DNA of 64,000 nucleotides, from positions 45,644 to 109,643 of the forward strand of contig JAEYCM010000020.1 in NCBI GenBank assembly GCA_023455425.1. Direction: 5' to 3'. Each line of letters starts with the position of its first letter. The stretch's first letter is position 1. The stretch is from Bacillota bacterium. Its GTDB lineage: Bacteria; Bacillota; Clostridia; Christensenellales; CAG-138. Shown here piece by piece: positions 34,270 through 42,529 of this stretch. The position numbers and the translations under genes are program-made. The notes under the pieces are model-generated. The model had not been told where the DNA came from, did no database searches, and saw nothing but the letters and a program-made list of their open reading frames with translations.

Positions 34270-34303
34270 AATTGCATAGTTGCGATAATTGCATAGTTGC
34301 GAT
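34270..34303 (+). repeat. Tandem 17-base direct repeat at the valS transcript start
   Basis: AATTGCATAGTTGCGAT occurs twice without a gap (34270-34286, 34287-34303). It occupies the first bases of the predicted transcript, between the -10 and the T-box stem I. Confidence 0.9.
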
Positions 34304-34540
34304 GAAAAAGAGGAGTACGTTTTGTTCCGGCAGCAGAGAGGCGGCTTCACCGGCTGAAAGGGCCGCTGGCACAGGAAAAAACGGAAGGTCGCTTTGGAGC
34401 ATTGCGGGGTGAAAGCTTCATTAGCCCCGACGCGCGCGCGGCGTTATGGCGCATGAGAGTGGGGCGTCTTTAGAAAAGATGTTCAACAAAGGTGGTACCG
34501 CGGGTGTTCTTCGTCCTTTGAGAGGAAGAACGCCTTTTTT
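34304..34540 (+). promoter_or_regulatory. T-box riboswitch (valine) with terminator
   Basis: The leader has the standard T-box parts. A stem I opening (AGAGGAGTACG, then AGAGAGG) and a GGGGTGAAAGCTTCATTAGCCCC-type arm at 34415-34437 precede the T-box core AAAGGTGGTACCGCGG at 34488-34503. The terminator stem GGTGTTCTTC/GAAGAACGCC with T-run ends at 34540. The UGGU in the bulge would pair with a tRNA ending ACCA, as tRNA-Val does. A GTC at 34388-34390 is a plausible valine specifier codon but was not confirmed by folding. Uncharged tRNA-Val should favour the antiterminator and valS expression. Confidence 0.95.
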
Positions 34541-34582
34541 GTTGCCTATAATAGCTTTGAATCCAAAGGAGGAAATAAGCCA

Positions 34583-37213
34583 ATGGAAATGAACAAGACC
34601 TATGACCACAGCGCAGTGGAGAACCGTTTATATGAGATTTGGGAACAGAACGGGTATTTTCACGCCAGGCCCAATACTGGAAAGCCGCCCTATACCATTG
34701 TGATACCGCCGCCCAACATCACGGGGCAGCTCCACATGGGCCACGCGCTGGACGAAACCTACCAGGATGTGCTCACGCGGTATAAACGCATGAGCGGCTT
34801 TGAAACGCTGTGGCTGCCGGGCACGGATCACGCCTCCATTGCAACAGAGGTGAAGATCGTGGAGCAGATGGCCAAGGAAGGCCTCACCAAGAAAGATATT
34901 GGCCGGGAAGCGTTTTTGGAGCGCGCTTGGGAATGGAAACGCGTATACGGCGGACGCATCGTCAACCAGCTGAAAAAACTCGGCTCCTCCTGCGATTGGG
35001 AGCGCGAGCGTTTTACCATGGATGAAGGCTGCAACAAAGCCGTCATCAAGGTGTTCGTGGACCTCTACAACAAGGGGCTTATTTACCGCGGTGACCGTAT
35101 CATTAACTGGTGCCCGGATTGCAAGACGGCGCTTTCGGACGCGGAAGTGGAATATGAGGAACAGAACAGCTTCCTCTGGCAGGTGCGCTACGATGCGCCG
35201 GACAAGAGCTATTCCATCACCGTCGCCACCACCCGACCCGAAACCATATTGGGCGATACCGCCATTGCCGTGCATCCGGAGGATGAGCGCTATGCGGCAA
35301 TCGTGGGCAAAACCGTGCTCGTCCCGGTCCTGGGGCGCGAAATCCCCATTGTGGCCGACGCATACGTGGAAAAGGAATTCGGCACGGGTGCCGTGAAGAT
35401 CACGCCCGCGCACGATCCGAACGATTTTGAAGTGGGTGTGCGGTGCAAGCTTCCCACGCTTCGCGTATTTACGGACGACGGACATATCAACGAACTTGGC
35501 GGCGCGTATGAAGGCCTGACGCTTTCGGAATGCCGCAAGAAGTTTGTGGCCGATCTTGAGGCCGCGGGCGCTCTAATAAAGGTGGAGCCCTATGCCCACA
35601 ATGTAGGTACCTGCTACCGCTGCCACCACACGGTGGAACCGCTGGTGAGCAAGCAGTGGTTTGTGGATATGAAGCCGCTCGCTGCCCCCGCCATCGAGGC
35701 TGTGCGCTCCGGCTCCATCAAGTTTGTACCCGAACGGTTCGATAAGACCTATTTTAATTGGATGGAAAACATCCGAGATTGGTGCATTTCCCGCCAGCTT
35801 TGGTGGGGCCACCGCATTCCCGCGTACTATTGCGACGCCTGCGGCGAAACGGTGGTGCAGGAGACCGCGCCCGCTGCTTGCCCCAAGTGCGGACATAAGT
35901 CGTTCCATCAGGACGAGGATGTTTTAGATACCTGGTTCAGCAGCGGCATGTGGCCGTTCTCCACACTCGGCTACCCGGAGCAGACGGAGGAGCTTAAATA
36001 CTTCTACCCGACTTCCACACTGGTAACGGGATACGACATCATATTCTTCTGGGTCGCGCGCATGATCGTGTTCGGCCTGCATGTCATGAATGAAAAGCCG
36101 TTTGATACGGTGTATATCCACGGCATCGTACGGGATAGCCAGGGCAGGAAAATGTCAAAATCCCTGGGCAACGGCATCGACCCCCTGGAGGTCATTGAAA
36201 AGTATGGCGCGGACTCGCTGCGCTTCAGCTTGCTCACCGGTAACTCCGCAGGCAATGACATGCGTTTTTATTGGGAGAAGGTGGAGGCTGCGCGCAATTT
36301 CTGCAACAAGGTATACAATGCCGCCCGCTTTGTGCTGATGAACCTTGGAGACGAACCGGCAGGGGAGATCAGCCCGGCATTGCTCGATTCTTCCGACAAG
36401 TGGATATTAAACCGCCTCAATGAGGTGGTGGGCGAGGTCACAAGTAACCTTGACGCGTACGAGCTGGGCCTTGCCGCGCAGAAGGTCTACGACTTTATCT
36501 GGACGGAATTCTGCGACTGGTATATCGAGATCGCAAAGATCCGCCTCTACGGCGAGGATCAGGCCGCAAAGAGCCATGTGCGAGCCGTTCTGTTAAGGGT
36601 GTTGGGCGATTCGATGAAGCTTTTACATCCCTTTATGCCGTTTATTACGGAAGAGCTGTATACGCACCTGCCGAAGGCGGATGAAACGGTTATGCTTTCC
36701 AATTGGCCCAAGGTAGAGGAGGCGCTCCATTTCCCCAAGGACGCGCAGGATATGGAAGCGGTGATGGAACTCATCCGCTCCATCCGCAACATCCGCGCGG
36801 AAATGAACGTGCCGCCCGCCAAGCGCATCAGCGCGGTACTCATCACCAAGCCGGAGCTTATCCGTGTATTTGAGGGCGCGGGCGTGTACATGAACCGCCT
36901 TGCGGGCGTGGAGCATGTAACTGTGAAACAGACAAAAGAAGGCATCCCTGCCAACGCCGTTTCCGTGGTGTGCTCCGCTGTGGAAGCGTTTATCCCGCTT
37001 GCGGAGCTTGTGGACATTGAAAAGGAACGCGAGCGCGTTGCCAAGGAAATCACCCGTATGCAAGGCGAAATTGACCGCGCGGCCGGCAAACTCAACAACC
37101 CAGGCTTTGTCGCAAAAGCGCCCCAGCGTGTGATTGAAGAAGAGCAGGCGAAGCTTGCGACGGCGCAGGAAATGCTGGAGAAGCTCAAAAACAGGCTTCA
37201 CGACCTTGGCTGA
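34583..37213 (+). CDS. valS: Valyl-tRNA synthetase
   Basis: ValS charges tRNA-Val. The 876-residue class I synthetase has PPPNITGQLHMGHAL with the HIGH-type motif at 51-54, a CP1 editing domain with TTRPETILGDTAIAVHPED, and KMSKS at 523-527 (GRKMSKSLGNG). The anticodon-binding domain (about 600-740) and the C-terminal coiled coil found in ValS (about 810-876) follow. Length is typical for Firmicutes. Expression is controlled by the T-box upstream. RBS is AAAGGAGG. Confidence 0.98.
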   Translation: MEMNKTYDHSAVENRLYEIWEQNGYFHARPNTGKPPYTIVIPPPNITGQLHMGHALDETYQDVLTRYKRMSGFETLWLPGTDHASIATEVKIVEQMAKEGLTKKDIGREAFLERAWEWKRVYGGRIVNQLKKLGSSCDWERERFTMDEGCNKAVIKVFVDLYNKGLIYRGDRIINWCPDCKTALSDAEVEYEEQNSFLWQVRYDAPDKSYSITVATTRPETILGDTAIAVHPEDERYAAIVGKTVLVPVLGREIPIVADAYVEKEFGTGAVKITPAHDPNDFEVGVRCKLPTLRVFTDDGHINELGGAYEGLTLSECRKKFVADLEAAGALIKVEPYAHNVGTCYRCHHTVEPLVSKQWFVDMKPLAAPAIEAVRSGSIKFVPERFDKTYFNWMENIRDWCISRQLWWGHRIPAYYCDACGETVVQETAPAACPKCGHKSFHQDEDVLDTWFSSGMWPFSTLGYPEQTEELKYFYPTSTLVTGYDIIFFWVARMIVFGLHVMNEKPFDTVYIHGIVRDSQGRKMSKSLGNGIDPLEVIEKYGADSLRFSLLTGNSAGNDMRFYWEKVEAARNFCNKVYNAARFVLMNLGDEPAGEISPALLDSSDKWILNRLNEVVGEVTSNLDAYELGLAAQKVYDFIWTEFCDWYIEIAKIRLYGEDQAAKSHVRAVLLRVLGDSMKLLHPFMPFITEELYTHLPKADETVMLSNWPKVEEALHFPKDAQDMEAVMELIRSIRNIRAEMNVPPAKRISAVLITKPELIRVFEGAGVYMNRLAGVEHVTVKQTKEGIPANAVSVVCSAVEAFIPLAELVDIEKERERVAKEITRMQGEIDRAAGKLNNPGFVAKAPQRVIEEEQAKLATAQEMLEKLKNRLHDLG

Positions 37214-37251
37214 CGAAACATAACCTTGTTGTATAAACACAACAAACATCG

Positions 37252-37282
37252 GCGCGGGATCAGGAATGATTCCGCGCTTTTT
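37252..37282 (+). terminator. Rho-independent terminator after valS
   Basis: GCGCGGGAT (37252-37260) pairs with ATTCCGCGC (37269-37277), followed by TTTTTC. Confidence 0.9.
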
Positions 37283-37304
37283 CGTGTTTTTATTCGCTGT
37301 TTGG

Positions 37305-37333
37305 TTGCACAGACCCGCCGCCTCCAGTATAAT
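37305..37333 (+). promoter_or_regulatory. Promoter for glyA
   Basis: TTGCAC (37305-37310), 17 bases, TATAAT (37328-37333). The transcript would have a leader of about 95 bases, in which I see no known riboswitch. Confidence 0.75.
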
Positions 37334-37435
37334 GGGTAGCGAGCGCGGCTCGTCGCCACGGTACAAACGCAATATACTGCCTGAATACGGCAATGACGCA
37401 CGGCAGGCAGATGGATGAAAAGGAGAAAACGCCCC

Positions 37436-38674
37436 ATGATACAGTTCGACCTCATTCGCGCAGCGGATCCAGAAATTGCGGACGCCATGGCCTTGGAGCT
37501 TGGCCGCCAGCGGGATCATCTGGAATTGATCGCATCCGAAAATTTCGTTTCAGAGGCCGTCATGGCCGCAATGGGCAGCCATCTGACGAATAAATATGCA
37601 GAGGGCTATCCCGGCAAGCGCTACTACGGCGGCTGCGAATTTGTGGATATCGCGGAAGATCTTGCCCGCAGCCGCGCCAAGCAACTCTTTGGCGCGGAGC
37701 ACGCAAACGTGCAGCCCCATTCGGGCGCGCAAGCGAACCTTGCCGTATACTTTGCGCTCTTAAACCCGGGTGATACCATACTTGGCATGAACCTTTCCCA
37801 TGGCGGGCATCTCACCCATGGCAGCCCCGTCAATATGAGCGGCAAGTATTTTAATATTGTCCCTTACGGTGTAAGCAAGGAAGACGAACAGATCGATTAT
37901 GAGGAGCTTGAGCGCCTTGCAGTAGAAAGCAAGCCTAAGATGGTCGTCGCGGGCGCAAGCGCGTATCCGCGCGCGATTGACTTTGCGCGTATCGGAGAAA
38001 TCGCGAAGCGCATCGGCGCGTACTTCATGGTGGATATGGCGCACATTGCGGGTCTTGTTGCGGCGGGCCTGCATATGAACCCCGTGCCCTATGCGGATGT
38101 TGTGACCTCTACCACGCACAAGACGCTGCGCGGGCCGCGCGGCGGGCTAATACTCTGCAGGGAGACACTCGCAAAGGAGATCGACAAAGCGATATTCCCC
38201 GGCACGCAGGGAGGTCCGCTGATGCATACCATCGCGGCAAAGGCGATCTGCTTCCATGAAGCGCTGCAGCCTTCCTTCAAGGCGTATCAGCAGCAGATCA
38301 TCAACAATGCAAAAACGCTGGGTAATGCGCTGTCCGCAGCGGGCGTTCGGCTTGTTTCCGGCGGTACGGACAACCACATGATGCTTGTCGACCTTACCCC
38401 CAAAAACCGTACCGGTAAAGAAGTGGAAAAGCTACTGGATCTTGCGCATATCACGGTCAATAAGAACACCATTCCGTTTGAAACGCTCAGCCCCTTTGTG
38501 ACAAGCGGTGTGCGTATCGGTACGCCCGCGGTCACAAGCCGAGGCATGAAGGAAGCGGAAATGAACGTAATTGGCGGCCTCATCGCCTCCATTATAGACG
38601 GCGGGGAAAACGCGGTAGAGTCCGTAAAGTCCGAAGTATTGGCGCTTACCAAACGGTTTCCCCTTTACGAATAA
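37436..38674 (+). CDS. glyA: Serine hydroxymethyltransferase
   Basis: GlyA interconverts serine and glycine with tetrahydrofolate and supplies one-carbon units. The 412-residue PLP enzyme has LELIASENFVSEAVMAAMGS, NKYAEGYPGKRYYGGCEFVD (split), VQPHSGAQANLAVYFALL, and the PLP-lysine motif VTSTTHKTLRGPRGG. The ATG at 37436 follows AAAAGGAG; an ATG at 37415 lies before that site and would add seven residues. It is monocistronic between a promoter and a terminator. Confidence 0.98.
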   Translation: MIQFDLIRAADPEIADAMALELGRQRDHLELIASENFVSEAVMAAMGSHLTNKYAEGYPGKRYYGGCEFVDIAEDLARSRAKQLFGAEHANVQPHSGAQANLAVYFALLNPGDTILGMNLSHGGHLTHGSPVNMSGKYFNIVPYGVSKEDEQIDYEELERLAVESKPKMVVAGASAYPRAIDFARIGEIAKRIGAYFMVDMAHIAGLVAAGLHMNPVPYADVVTSTTHKTLRGPRGGLILCRETLAKEIDKAIFPGTQGGPLMHTIAAKAICFHEALQPSFKAYQQQIINNAKTLGNALSAAGVRLVSGGTDNHMMLVDLTPKNRTGKEVEKLLDLAHITVNKNTIPFETLSPFVTSGVRIGTPAVTSRGMKEAEMNVIGGLIASIIDGGENAVESVKSEVLALTKRFPLYE

Positions 38675-38696
38675 CAAAAAGAATCCGATACTGCTG

Positions 38697-38721
38697 GGCG
38701 GCTTGGAGCCGCTCTTTTTTT
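38697..38721 (+). terminator. Rho-independent terminator after glyA
   Basis: GCGGCT (38698-38703) pairs with AGCCGC (38707-38712) around a 3-base loop and is followed by a 7-base T-run. Confidence 0.85.
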
Positions 38722-38767
38722 GTTGCAATCAGTACACAATATCCGAGCAAAATCCTAAACATTTTAT

Positions 38768-38796
38768 TTGACACACTGCGCAAACTATGCTACAGT
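38768..38796 (+). promoter_or_regulatory. Promoter of the isc operon
   Basis: TTGACA (38768-38773), 17 bases, TACAGT (38791-38796) with a TGC extension. The IscR-type operator begins 12 bases after the -10, so a bound regulator would block initiation. Confidence 0.75.
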
Positions 38797-38807
38797 TGTA
38801 TCGAAAT

Positions 38808-38832
38808 AAATCCGACTAATTCAGTTGGATAT
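38808..38832. promoter_or_regulatory. IscR/Rrf2-type operator
   Basis: A 25-base imperfect palindrome with half-sites ATCCGACT and AGTTGGAT around AATTC. I aligned it by eye to the published E. coli IscR type 1 consensus (GACT-4 or 5 A/T-AGT core) and count 21 of 25 matching positions. It lies between the promoter and the iscR-like gene, as in autorepressed isc operons. Confidence 0.8.
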
Positions 38833-38848
38833 TTAAGGAATGGTCAAT

Positions 38849-39295
38849 GTGAAGCTTTCCACACGCGGGCGTTATGGCATCAAAGCCATGGTGGATTTGG
38901 CAGTGGAATATGGGAGCGGACCGGTCAGCGCAACGACGCTTGCAAACCTTCAGGGGGTTTCGCTTGCGTATTTGGAGCAGCTGATTGCTTCGCTTAAAAA
39001 GGCAAAACTGGTGGAATCCGTTCGCGGCGTTCAGGGCGGGTATACGCTTGCGCGAAAGCCGGAGGAGATTACTGTCAATGAAGTCTTAAAGGCGCTTGAA
39101 GGCAGCACCACGGTGGTGGATTGCGTCAGCCGCCAGACCATTGGGTGTGAACACGCCTGCACTTGCTCCGCGCGCCCCCTGTGGCTGAAGCTGCAAAACC
39201 GGATCGACGCGGTGCTGGATGAGACCACCATCAAAGACATGGCGGACGATTACATTTTACAGATGAGGCGAACGACACATGAGAGTTTATCTTGA
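38849..39295 (+). CDS. Rrf2-family regulator, IscR-like
   Basis: The 148-residue protein has an N-terminal winged helix (MKLSTRGRYGIKAMVDLAVE) with recognition region VSLAYLEQLIASLKKAKLVES, and a cysteine cluster near residues 90-107 (DCVSRQTIGCEHACTC) that could hold an Fe-S cluster. In IscR, loss of the cluster changes DNA binding and derepresses Fe-S assembly genes. The spacing differs from E. coli IscR (C-x7-C-x3-C-x-C). The GTG at 38849 is chosen over ATG at 38840, since AAGGAA then has proper spacing and the protein starts at the conserved MKLS. Overlaps iscS by 17 bases. Confidence 0.9.
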   Translation: MKLSTRGRYGIKAMVDLAVEYGSGPVSATTLANLQGVSLAYLEQLIASLKKAKLVESVRGVQGGYTLARKPEEITVNEVLKALEGSTTVVDCVSRQTIGCEHACTCSARPLWLKLQNRIDAVLDETTIKDMADDYILQMRRTTHESLS

Positions 39296-40445
39296 CAACG
39301 CGGCCACTACCTCCGTCAAGCGGGAAGTGCTTGATGCCATGCTTCCGTATTTCACTGAATATTTCGGCAATCCGTCCAGCCTGCACGGCTTTGCGCGCGA
39401 AGCCCACGCCGGGCTTGACACCGCGCGCCGGCAGGCTGCCAGCGCGCTCAACGCCAGCCCCGATGAAATCATATTCACCGGCTGCGGGACGGAGAGCGAC
39501 AATATGGTGCTGCGCGGCGTAGCGCAGCGTTATGCGAAAAAAGGCAAGCATATCATCACCACGGCCATCGAACATCATGCCATTTTGCATACCGCCGAAG
39601 CGCTTGAAAAGGAATACGGCTTTGAAGTCACCTATCTTCCCGTGGATGAGTACGGCGGGATAACGGCACAGCAGGTTGCGGATGCCATCCGTGAGGATAC
39701 GATACTCGTCAGCGTCATGTTTGCCAACAATGAGGTCGGCACTATTATGCCCATCGCCGAGATCGGCGCGGTATGCCGTGCGAAAAAGGTACTCTTCCAT
39801 ACGGACGCCGTGCAGGCTGTGGGACATGTCCCCATAGATGTGCAGGCCATGAATATCGATTTTCTTTCGCTTTCTTCGCACAAGTTCCACGGCCCCAAAG
39901 GCGTGGGCGTGCTGTATATGAAAAAAGGGTTGAAGTTGCCCTCTTTTATGACAGGCGGCGGGCAGGAGAAGAACCGACGCGCCGGTACGGAAAACGTGCC
40001 GGGCATCGTGGGACTTGGAAAAGCCATTGAGCTTGCCACCAGGGACATTGAAGGTGTCAACCGCGAAATTCTCCGCCTGCGGGACAAACTGATTGCGGGT
40101 ATCAGGGAAAGCATTCCCGAAGTCAAGCTCAACGGCCACCCGACGGAGCGCCTGCCCAACAACGTAAATTTCAGCATACGCTATATTGAAGGGGAAGGCA
40201 TGCTCCTGCTGCTTGACCTCAACGGCATTGCCGCCTCCAGCGGCTCCGCCTGCACCTCCGGTTCCTTGGATCCCTCCCATGTGCTCCTTGCCATGGGCAT
40301 TCCGCACGAGATTGCGCATGGCTCACTGCGGCTGACGCTTTCGGATGAAACCACGGAGGAAGAAGTTGATTACGTGCTTGACGTACTGCCTAAAGTGGTA
40401 CAGCGGCTGCGCGATATGTCTCCCTTATACAATACCGTACATTGA
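39279..40445 (+). CDS. iscS: Cysteine desulfurase (NifS/IscS family)
   Basis: This PLP enzyme takes sulfur from cysteine for Fe-S cluster assembly. The 388-residue protein has YLDNAATTSVKREVLDAML, the GTESDNMVL segment, the PLP lysine in SLSSHKFHGPKGVGVLY, and the catalytic cysteine loop SSGSACTSGSLDPSHVL near residue 325. This long-loop form is group I. It is translated from within the end of the regulator gene and followed by the scaffold gene, so the three form one operon. Confidence 0.95.
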   Translation: MRVYLDNAATTSVKREVLDAMLPYFTEYFGNPSSLHGFAREAHAGLDTARRQAASALNASPDEIIFTGCGTESDNMVLRGVAQRYAKKGKHIITTAIEHHAILHTAEALEKEYGFEVTYLPVDEYGGITAQQVADAIREDTILVSVMFANNEVGTIMPIAEIGAVCRAKKVLFHTDAVQAVGHVPIDVQAMNIDFLSLSSHKFHGPKGVGVLYMKKGLKLPSFMTGGGQEKNRRAGTENVPGIVGLGKAIELATRDIEGVNREILRLRDKLIAGIRESIPEVKLNGHPTERLPNNVNFSIRYIEGEGMLLLLDLNGIAASSGSACTSGSLDPSHVLLAMGIPHEIAHGSLRLTLSDETTEEEVDYVLDVLPKVVQRLRDMSPLYNTVH

Positions 40446-40456
40446 GGTGAAAAACG

Positions 40457-40837
40457 ATGTATACAGAAAAGGTTTTGGATCATTTTGAACATCCCCGCAA
40501 TGTGGGCGAACTGCCGGATTACAACGGCGTGGGCATGGTTGGCAACGCGAAATGCGGAGACATCATGAAGATGTTCATTAAGGTAAATGATGAAGAGGTG
40601 ATTGAGGAAGTCAGCTTCAAGACGTTTGGCTGCGGCGCGGCAATTGCCACTTCCTCCATGGCGACCGAGATGATAAAGGGTAAGAAAGTGGAGGAAGCGC
40701 TCAAGCTTTCCAACGCCGCCGTTGTGGAAGCGCTCGAAGGCCTTCCCCCGCAGAAGATCCATTGTTCGGTGCTGGCCGAAGAAGCTGTAAAGGCGGCCAT
40801 TGAAGATTACCAAAAGAAAAAGGCAGCAGGCGAATAA
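40457..40837 (+). CDS. iscU: IscU/NifU-like Fe-S scaffold protein
   Basis: The scaffold on which the cluster is built from desulfurase sulfur. The 126-residue protein has all three ligand cysteines (Cys33 in NAKCGD, Cys59 in TFGCGAA, Cys103 in IHCSVL) and Asp35. It lacks the C-terminal Nfu domain of full NifU. A strong terminator closes the operon. Confidence 0.95.
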   Translation: MYTEKVLDHFEHPRNVGELPDYNGVGMVGNAKCGDIMKMFIKVNDEEVIEEVSFKTFGCGAAIATSSMATEMIKGKKVEEALKLSNAAVVEALEGLPPQKIHCSVLAEEAVKAAIEDYQKKKAAGE

Positions 40838-40850
40838 TAAAATCTATGAT

Positions 40851-40879
40851 AAAGCCCCGTTTGGGGCTTTTTCTTTTTT
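40851..40879 (+). terminator. Rho-independent terminator after iscU
   Basis: AAAGCCCC (40851-40858) pairs with GGGGCTTT (40863-40870), 4-base loop, then TTCTTTTTT. Confidence 0.93.
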
Positions 40880-41039
40880 GTTTCTTTTGATATTTTATAC
40901 AATTTTAAACGTATCCGCCAATGGTGACAACAGTTTCTATCATAGCTTCACATATGCTTCGGCATACTAATTCCATACGGCTCTGTGCATCGCACCAGCC
41001 TTTACATAGAGTCCAATCCGGCGGAAAGGAGAAAACTAT

Positions 41040-41204
41040 ATGCGGACACTGACACTGGGCCTTGGCGTCGGCATGATCGCAGGGGTTGCGATGGCAACGG
41101 TTGCGATTAACTCGATGTACCCCGATATACCCAAGCGGATGATGCGGGACGGCAGGCGGATCGTGCGCAGCACGAGGCGCACGATTGGCAACATCATGGG
41201 ATAA
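41040..41204 (+). CDS. Small membrane protein, 54 residues, unknown function
   Basis: The frame starts MRTLTLGLGVGMIAGVAMAT, a Gly-rich hydrophobic segment (residues about 3-25) that could span the membrane once. A very basic cytoplasmic tail follows (KRMMRDGRRIVRSTRRTIG). RBS AAAGGAG and its own terminator support expression. In B. subtilis the small protein YrzQ lies in the comparable cymR-yrvO to yrzL neighbourhood; similarity to it is suggested by position and build only. The 120-residue frame on the opposite strand lacks these supports. Confidence 0.7.
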   Translation: MRTLTLGLGVGMIAGVAMATVAINSMYPDIPKRMMRDGRRIVRSTRRTIGNIMG

Positions 41205-41211
41205 GATGGGG

Positions 41212-41240
41212 ACGGTCCGCGAAACGCGGGCCGTTTCTTT
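41212..41240 (+). terminator. Rho-independent terminator after the small membrane protein gene
   Basis: ACGGTCCGCG pairs with CGCGGGCCGT (one T-G) around AAA, followed by TTCTTTATTT. Confidence 0.88.
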
Positions 41241-41242
41241 AT

Positions 41243-41271
41243 TTGAAAAAGTGTTTATTTTCATGTATAAT
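41243..41271 (+). promoter_or_regulatory. Promoter of the ireB-ruvX operon
   Basis: TTGAAA (41243-41248), 17 bases, TATAAT (41266-41271), 31 bases before the ireB start. Confidence 0.85.
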
Positions 41272-41301
41272 ACAAAAGGTTAGTGATAGGGGGTACTTGG
41301 T

Positions 41302-41577
41302 ATGACCGATCAGACACACGGAACCATGCAGTTTCAACTGCCCAAGGACAGGCGTGCCGCCAATGAAGTGCTCATGACGGTATATTCCGCCATGAAGGAA
41401 AAAGGGTATGATCCGGTTAATCAGATCGTTGGCTACCTGCTTTCCGGCGACCCTACCTATATCACCAGCTATAACAATGCGCGCTATTTGATCAGCCGTT
41501 TGGAGCGGGATGAGTTGATAGAAGAGCTGGTGCGCTTCTACGTGGAAGTCAATTCGGCGGCGGAGCAGAATACTTGA
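41302..41577 (+). CDS. IreB family regulatory phosphoprotein (DUF965, YrzL)
   Basis: The 91-residue protein matches IreB (YrzL/DUF965), with DRRAANEVLMTVYSAMKEKG, the conserved GYLLSGDPTYITSYNNAR and LISRLERDELIEELVRFYVE. In Enterococcus, IreB is phosphorylated by the Ser/Thr kinase IreK and affects cephalosporin resistance. No kinase is in this window. The gene order ireB-ruvX-DUF1292 is conserved in Firmicutes; here an aldo/keto reductase gene is inserted after ireB. The stop overlaps the next start. Confidence 0.95.
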   Translation: MTDQTHGTMQFQLPKDRRAANEVLMTVYSAMKEKGYDPVNQIVGYLLSGDPTYITSYNNARYLISRLERDELIEELVRFYVEVNSAAEQNT

Positions 41578-42518
41578 ATTATGCGACCCTGGGCGGCACG
41601 GGTATCCGGGTCTCCCGCCTGTGCTTTGGCACGCTCACGATGGGGCCTTTACAGCGAAACCTGCCTCTTGCTACGGGGGCAGGTCTTTTGGATTTTGCGT
41701 TTTCTTTGGGCGTAAACTTCCTGGATACCGCCGAACTGTACGGCACTTATCCGTATATCAAAGAAGCGCTCAAATGCAAGCCGGACGCCGTGGTATGCAC
41801 GAAGTCCTATTCCTATGATGCAAAAACGGCGGAAGACAGTTTTCGCGCCGCGGTGGAGGGAATAGGCCGCGAGTATATCGATCTCTTCCTGCTGCATGAA
41901 CAGGAAAGTGAGCATACCATCCGCGGGCATTGGGAAGCGATGGAATACTTTTTAAAAAAGAAACGGGAAGGGCAGATCGGCGCCGTAGGCCTTTCCACCC
42001 ATTATATTGCGGCAGTACGCGCCGCCAACCGATACCAGGAGCTTGAAATCATATTTCCGCTGTATAATAAGGCAGGCATCGGCATTGCGGACGGAACGAG
42101 CGAAGAAATGCTCCGGGAAATCCAAAAGGCCCACGCGCTCAACAAAGGCGTGTTCGCTATGAAGCCTTTGGGCGGCGGACATTTGATTGGCGAACGGGAA
42201 GAAGCGTTGCGGTTTGTTTTAGAGGAACCCAGCATCGCGTCTATCGCCGTCGGCATGCAGACACAGGATGAGGTAGCCTATAACTGCGCCGTATTTTCAG
42301 GGGAAACGCCTGATTCCGAGTTAACTTTCCGCATCAGCGCGCAGCCGCGCAGTCTGCTCATACAGGATTGGTGCGAGGGCTGCGGCGCGTGCGTAAAACG
42401 CTGCAAAAACCATGCGTTAAGCCTGGCGGGTGGGAAGGCTAAAGTTGAGGGAAGCCTGTGTGCACGCTGCGGCTATTGCGCAGCAGTTTGCCCGCAGTTT
42501 TGCATTAAAGTAATTTAG
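41574..42518 (+). CDS. Aldo/keto reductase with C-terminal 2x[4Fe-4S] ferredoxin domain
   Basis: The 314-residue protein has an AKR barrel with the catalytic tetrad positions visible (Asp and Tyr in DTAELYG, Lys in VVCTKSYS, His in FLLHEQES). It ends in a bacterial ferredoxin domain, CEGCGACVKRCKNHAL and CARCGYCAAVCPQF, for two 4Fe-4S clusters. Such fusions are common in anaerobes; substrate and electron partner are unknown. The TTG at 41574 overlaps the ireB stop (TTGA) and has GGAG upstream. It interrupts an otherwise conserved ireB-ruvX order. Confidence 0.9.
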   Translation: MNYATLGGTGIRVSRLCFGTLTMGPLQRNLPLATGAGLLDFAFSLGVNFLDTAELYGTYPYIKEALKCKPDAVVCTKSYSYDAKTAEDSFRAAVEGIGREYIDLFLLHEQESEHTIRGHWEAMEYFLKKKREGQIGAVGLSTHYIAAVRAANRYQELEIIFPLYNKAGIGIADGTSEEMLREIQKAHALNKGVFAMKPLGGGHLIGEREEALRFVLEEPSIASIAVGMQTQDEVAYNCAVFSGETPDSELTFRISAQPRSLLIQDWCEGCGACVKRCKNHALSLAGGKAKVEGSLCARCGYCAAVCPQFCIKVI

Positions 42519-42529
42519 GGAGAAATCGT

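Noticed and set aside
34270..34303. CRISPR-like or phage repeat
   Set aside because: Only two abutting copies with no spacer; a simple tandem duplication.
34628..35485. Minus-strand open frame of 285 codons across the start of valS
   Set aside because: Antisense to the class I synthetase core; composition is His/Arg/Val-rich and shadow-like.
39231..40319. Minus-strand open frame of 362 codons across iscS
   Set aside because: It lies antisense to a clear cysteine desulfurase with all motifs; the antisense product has no recognisable domain and arises from GC-rich codon bias.
40905..41264. Minus-strand frame of 119 codons between iscU and ireB
   Set aside because: It overlaps the small membrane protein gene, which has an RBS and terminator; the antisense product is Cys/His/Pro-rich without a domain.
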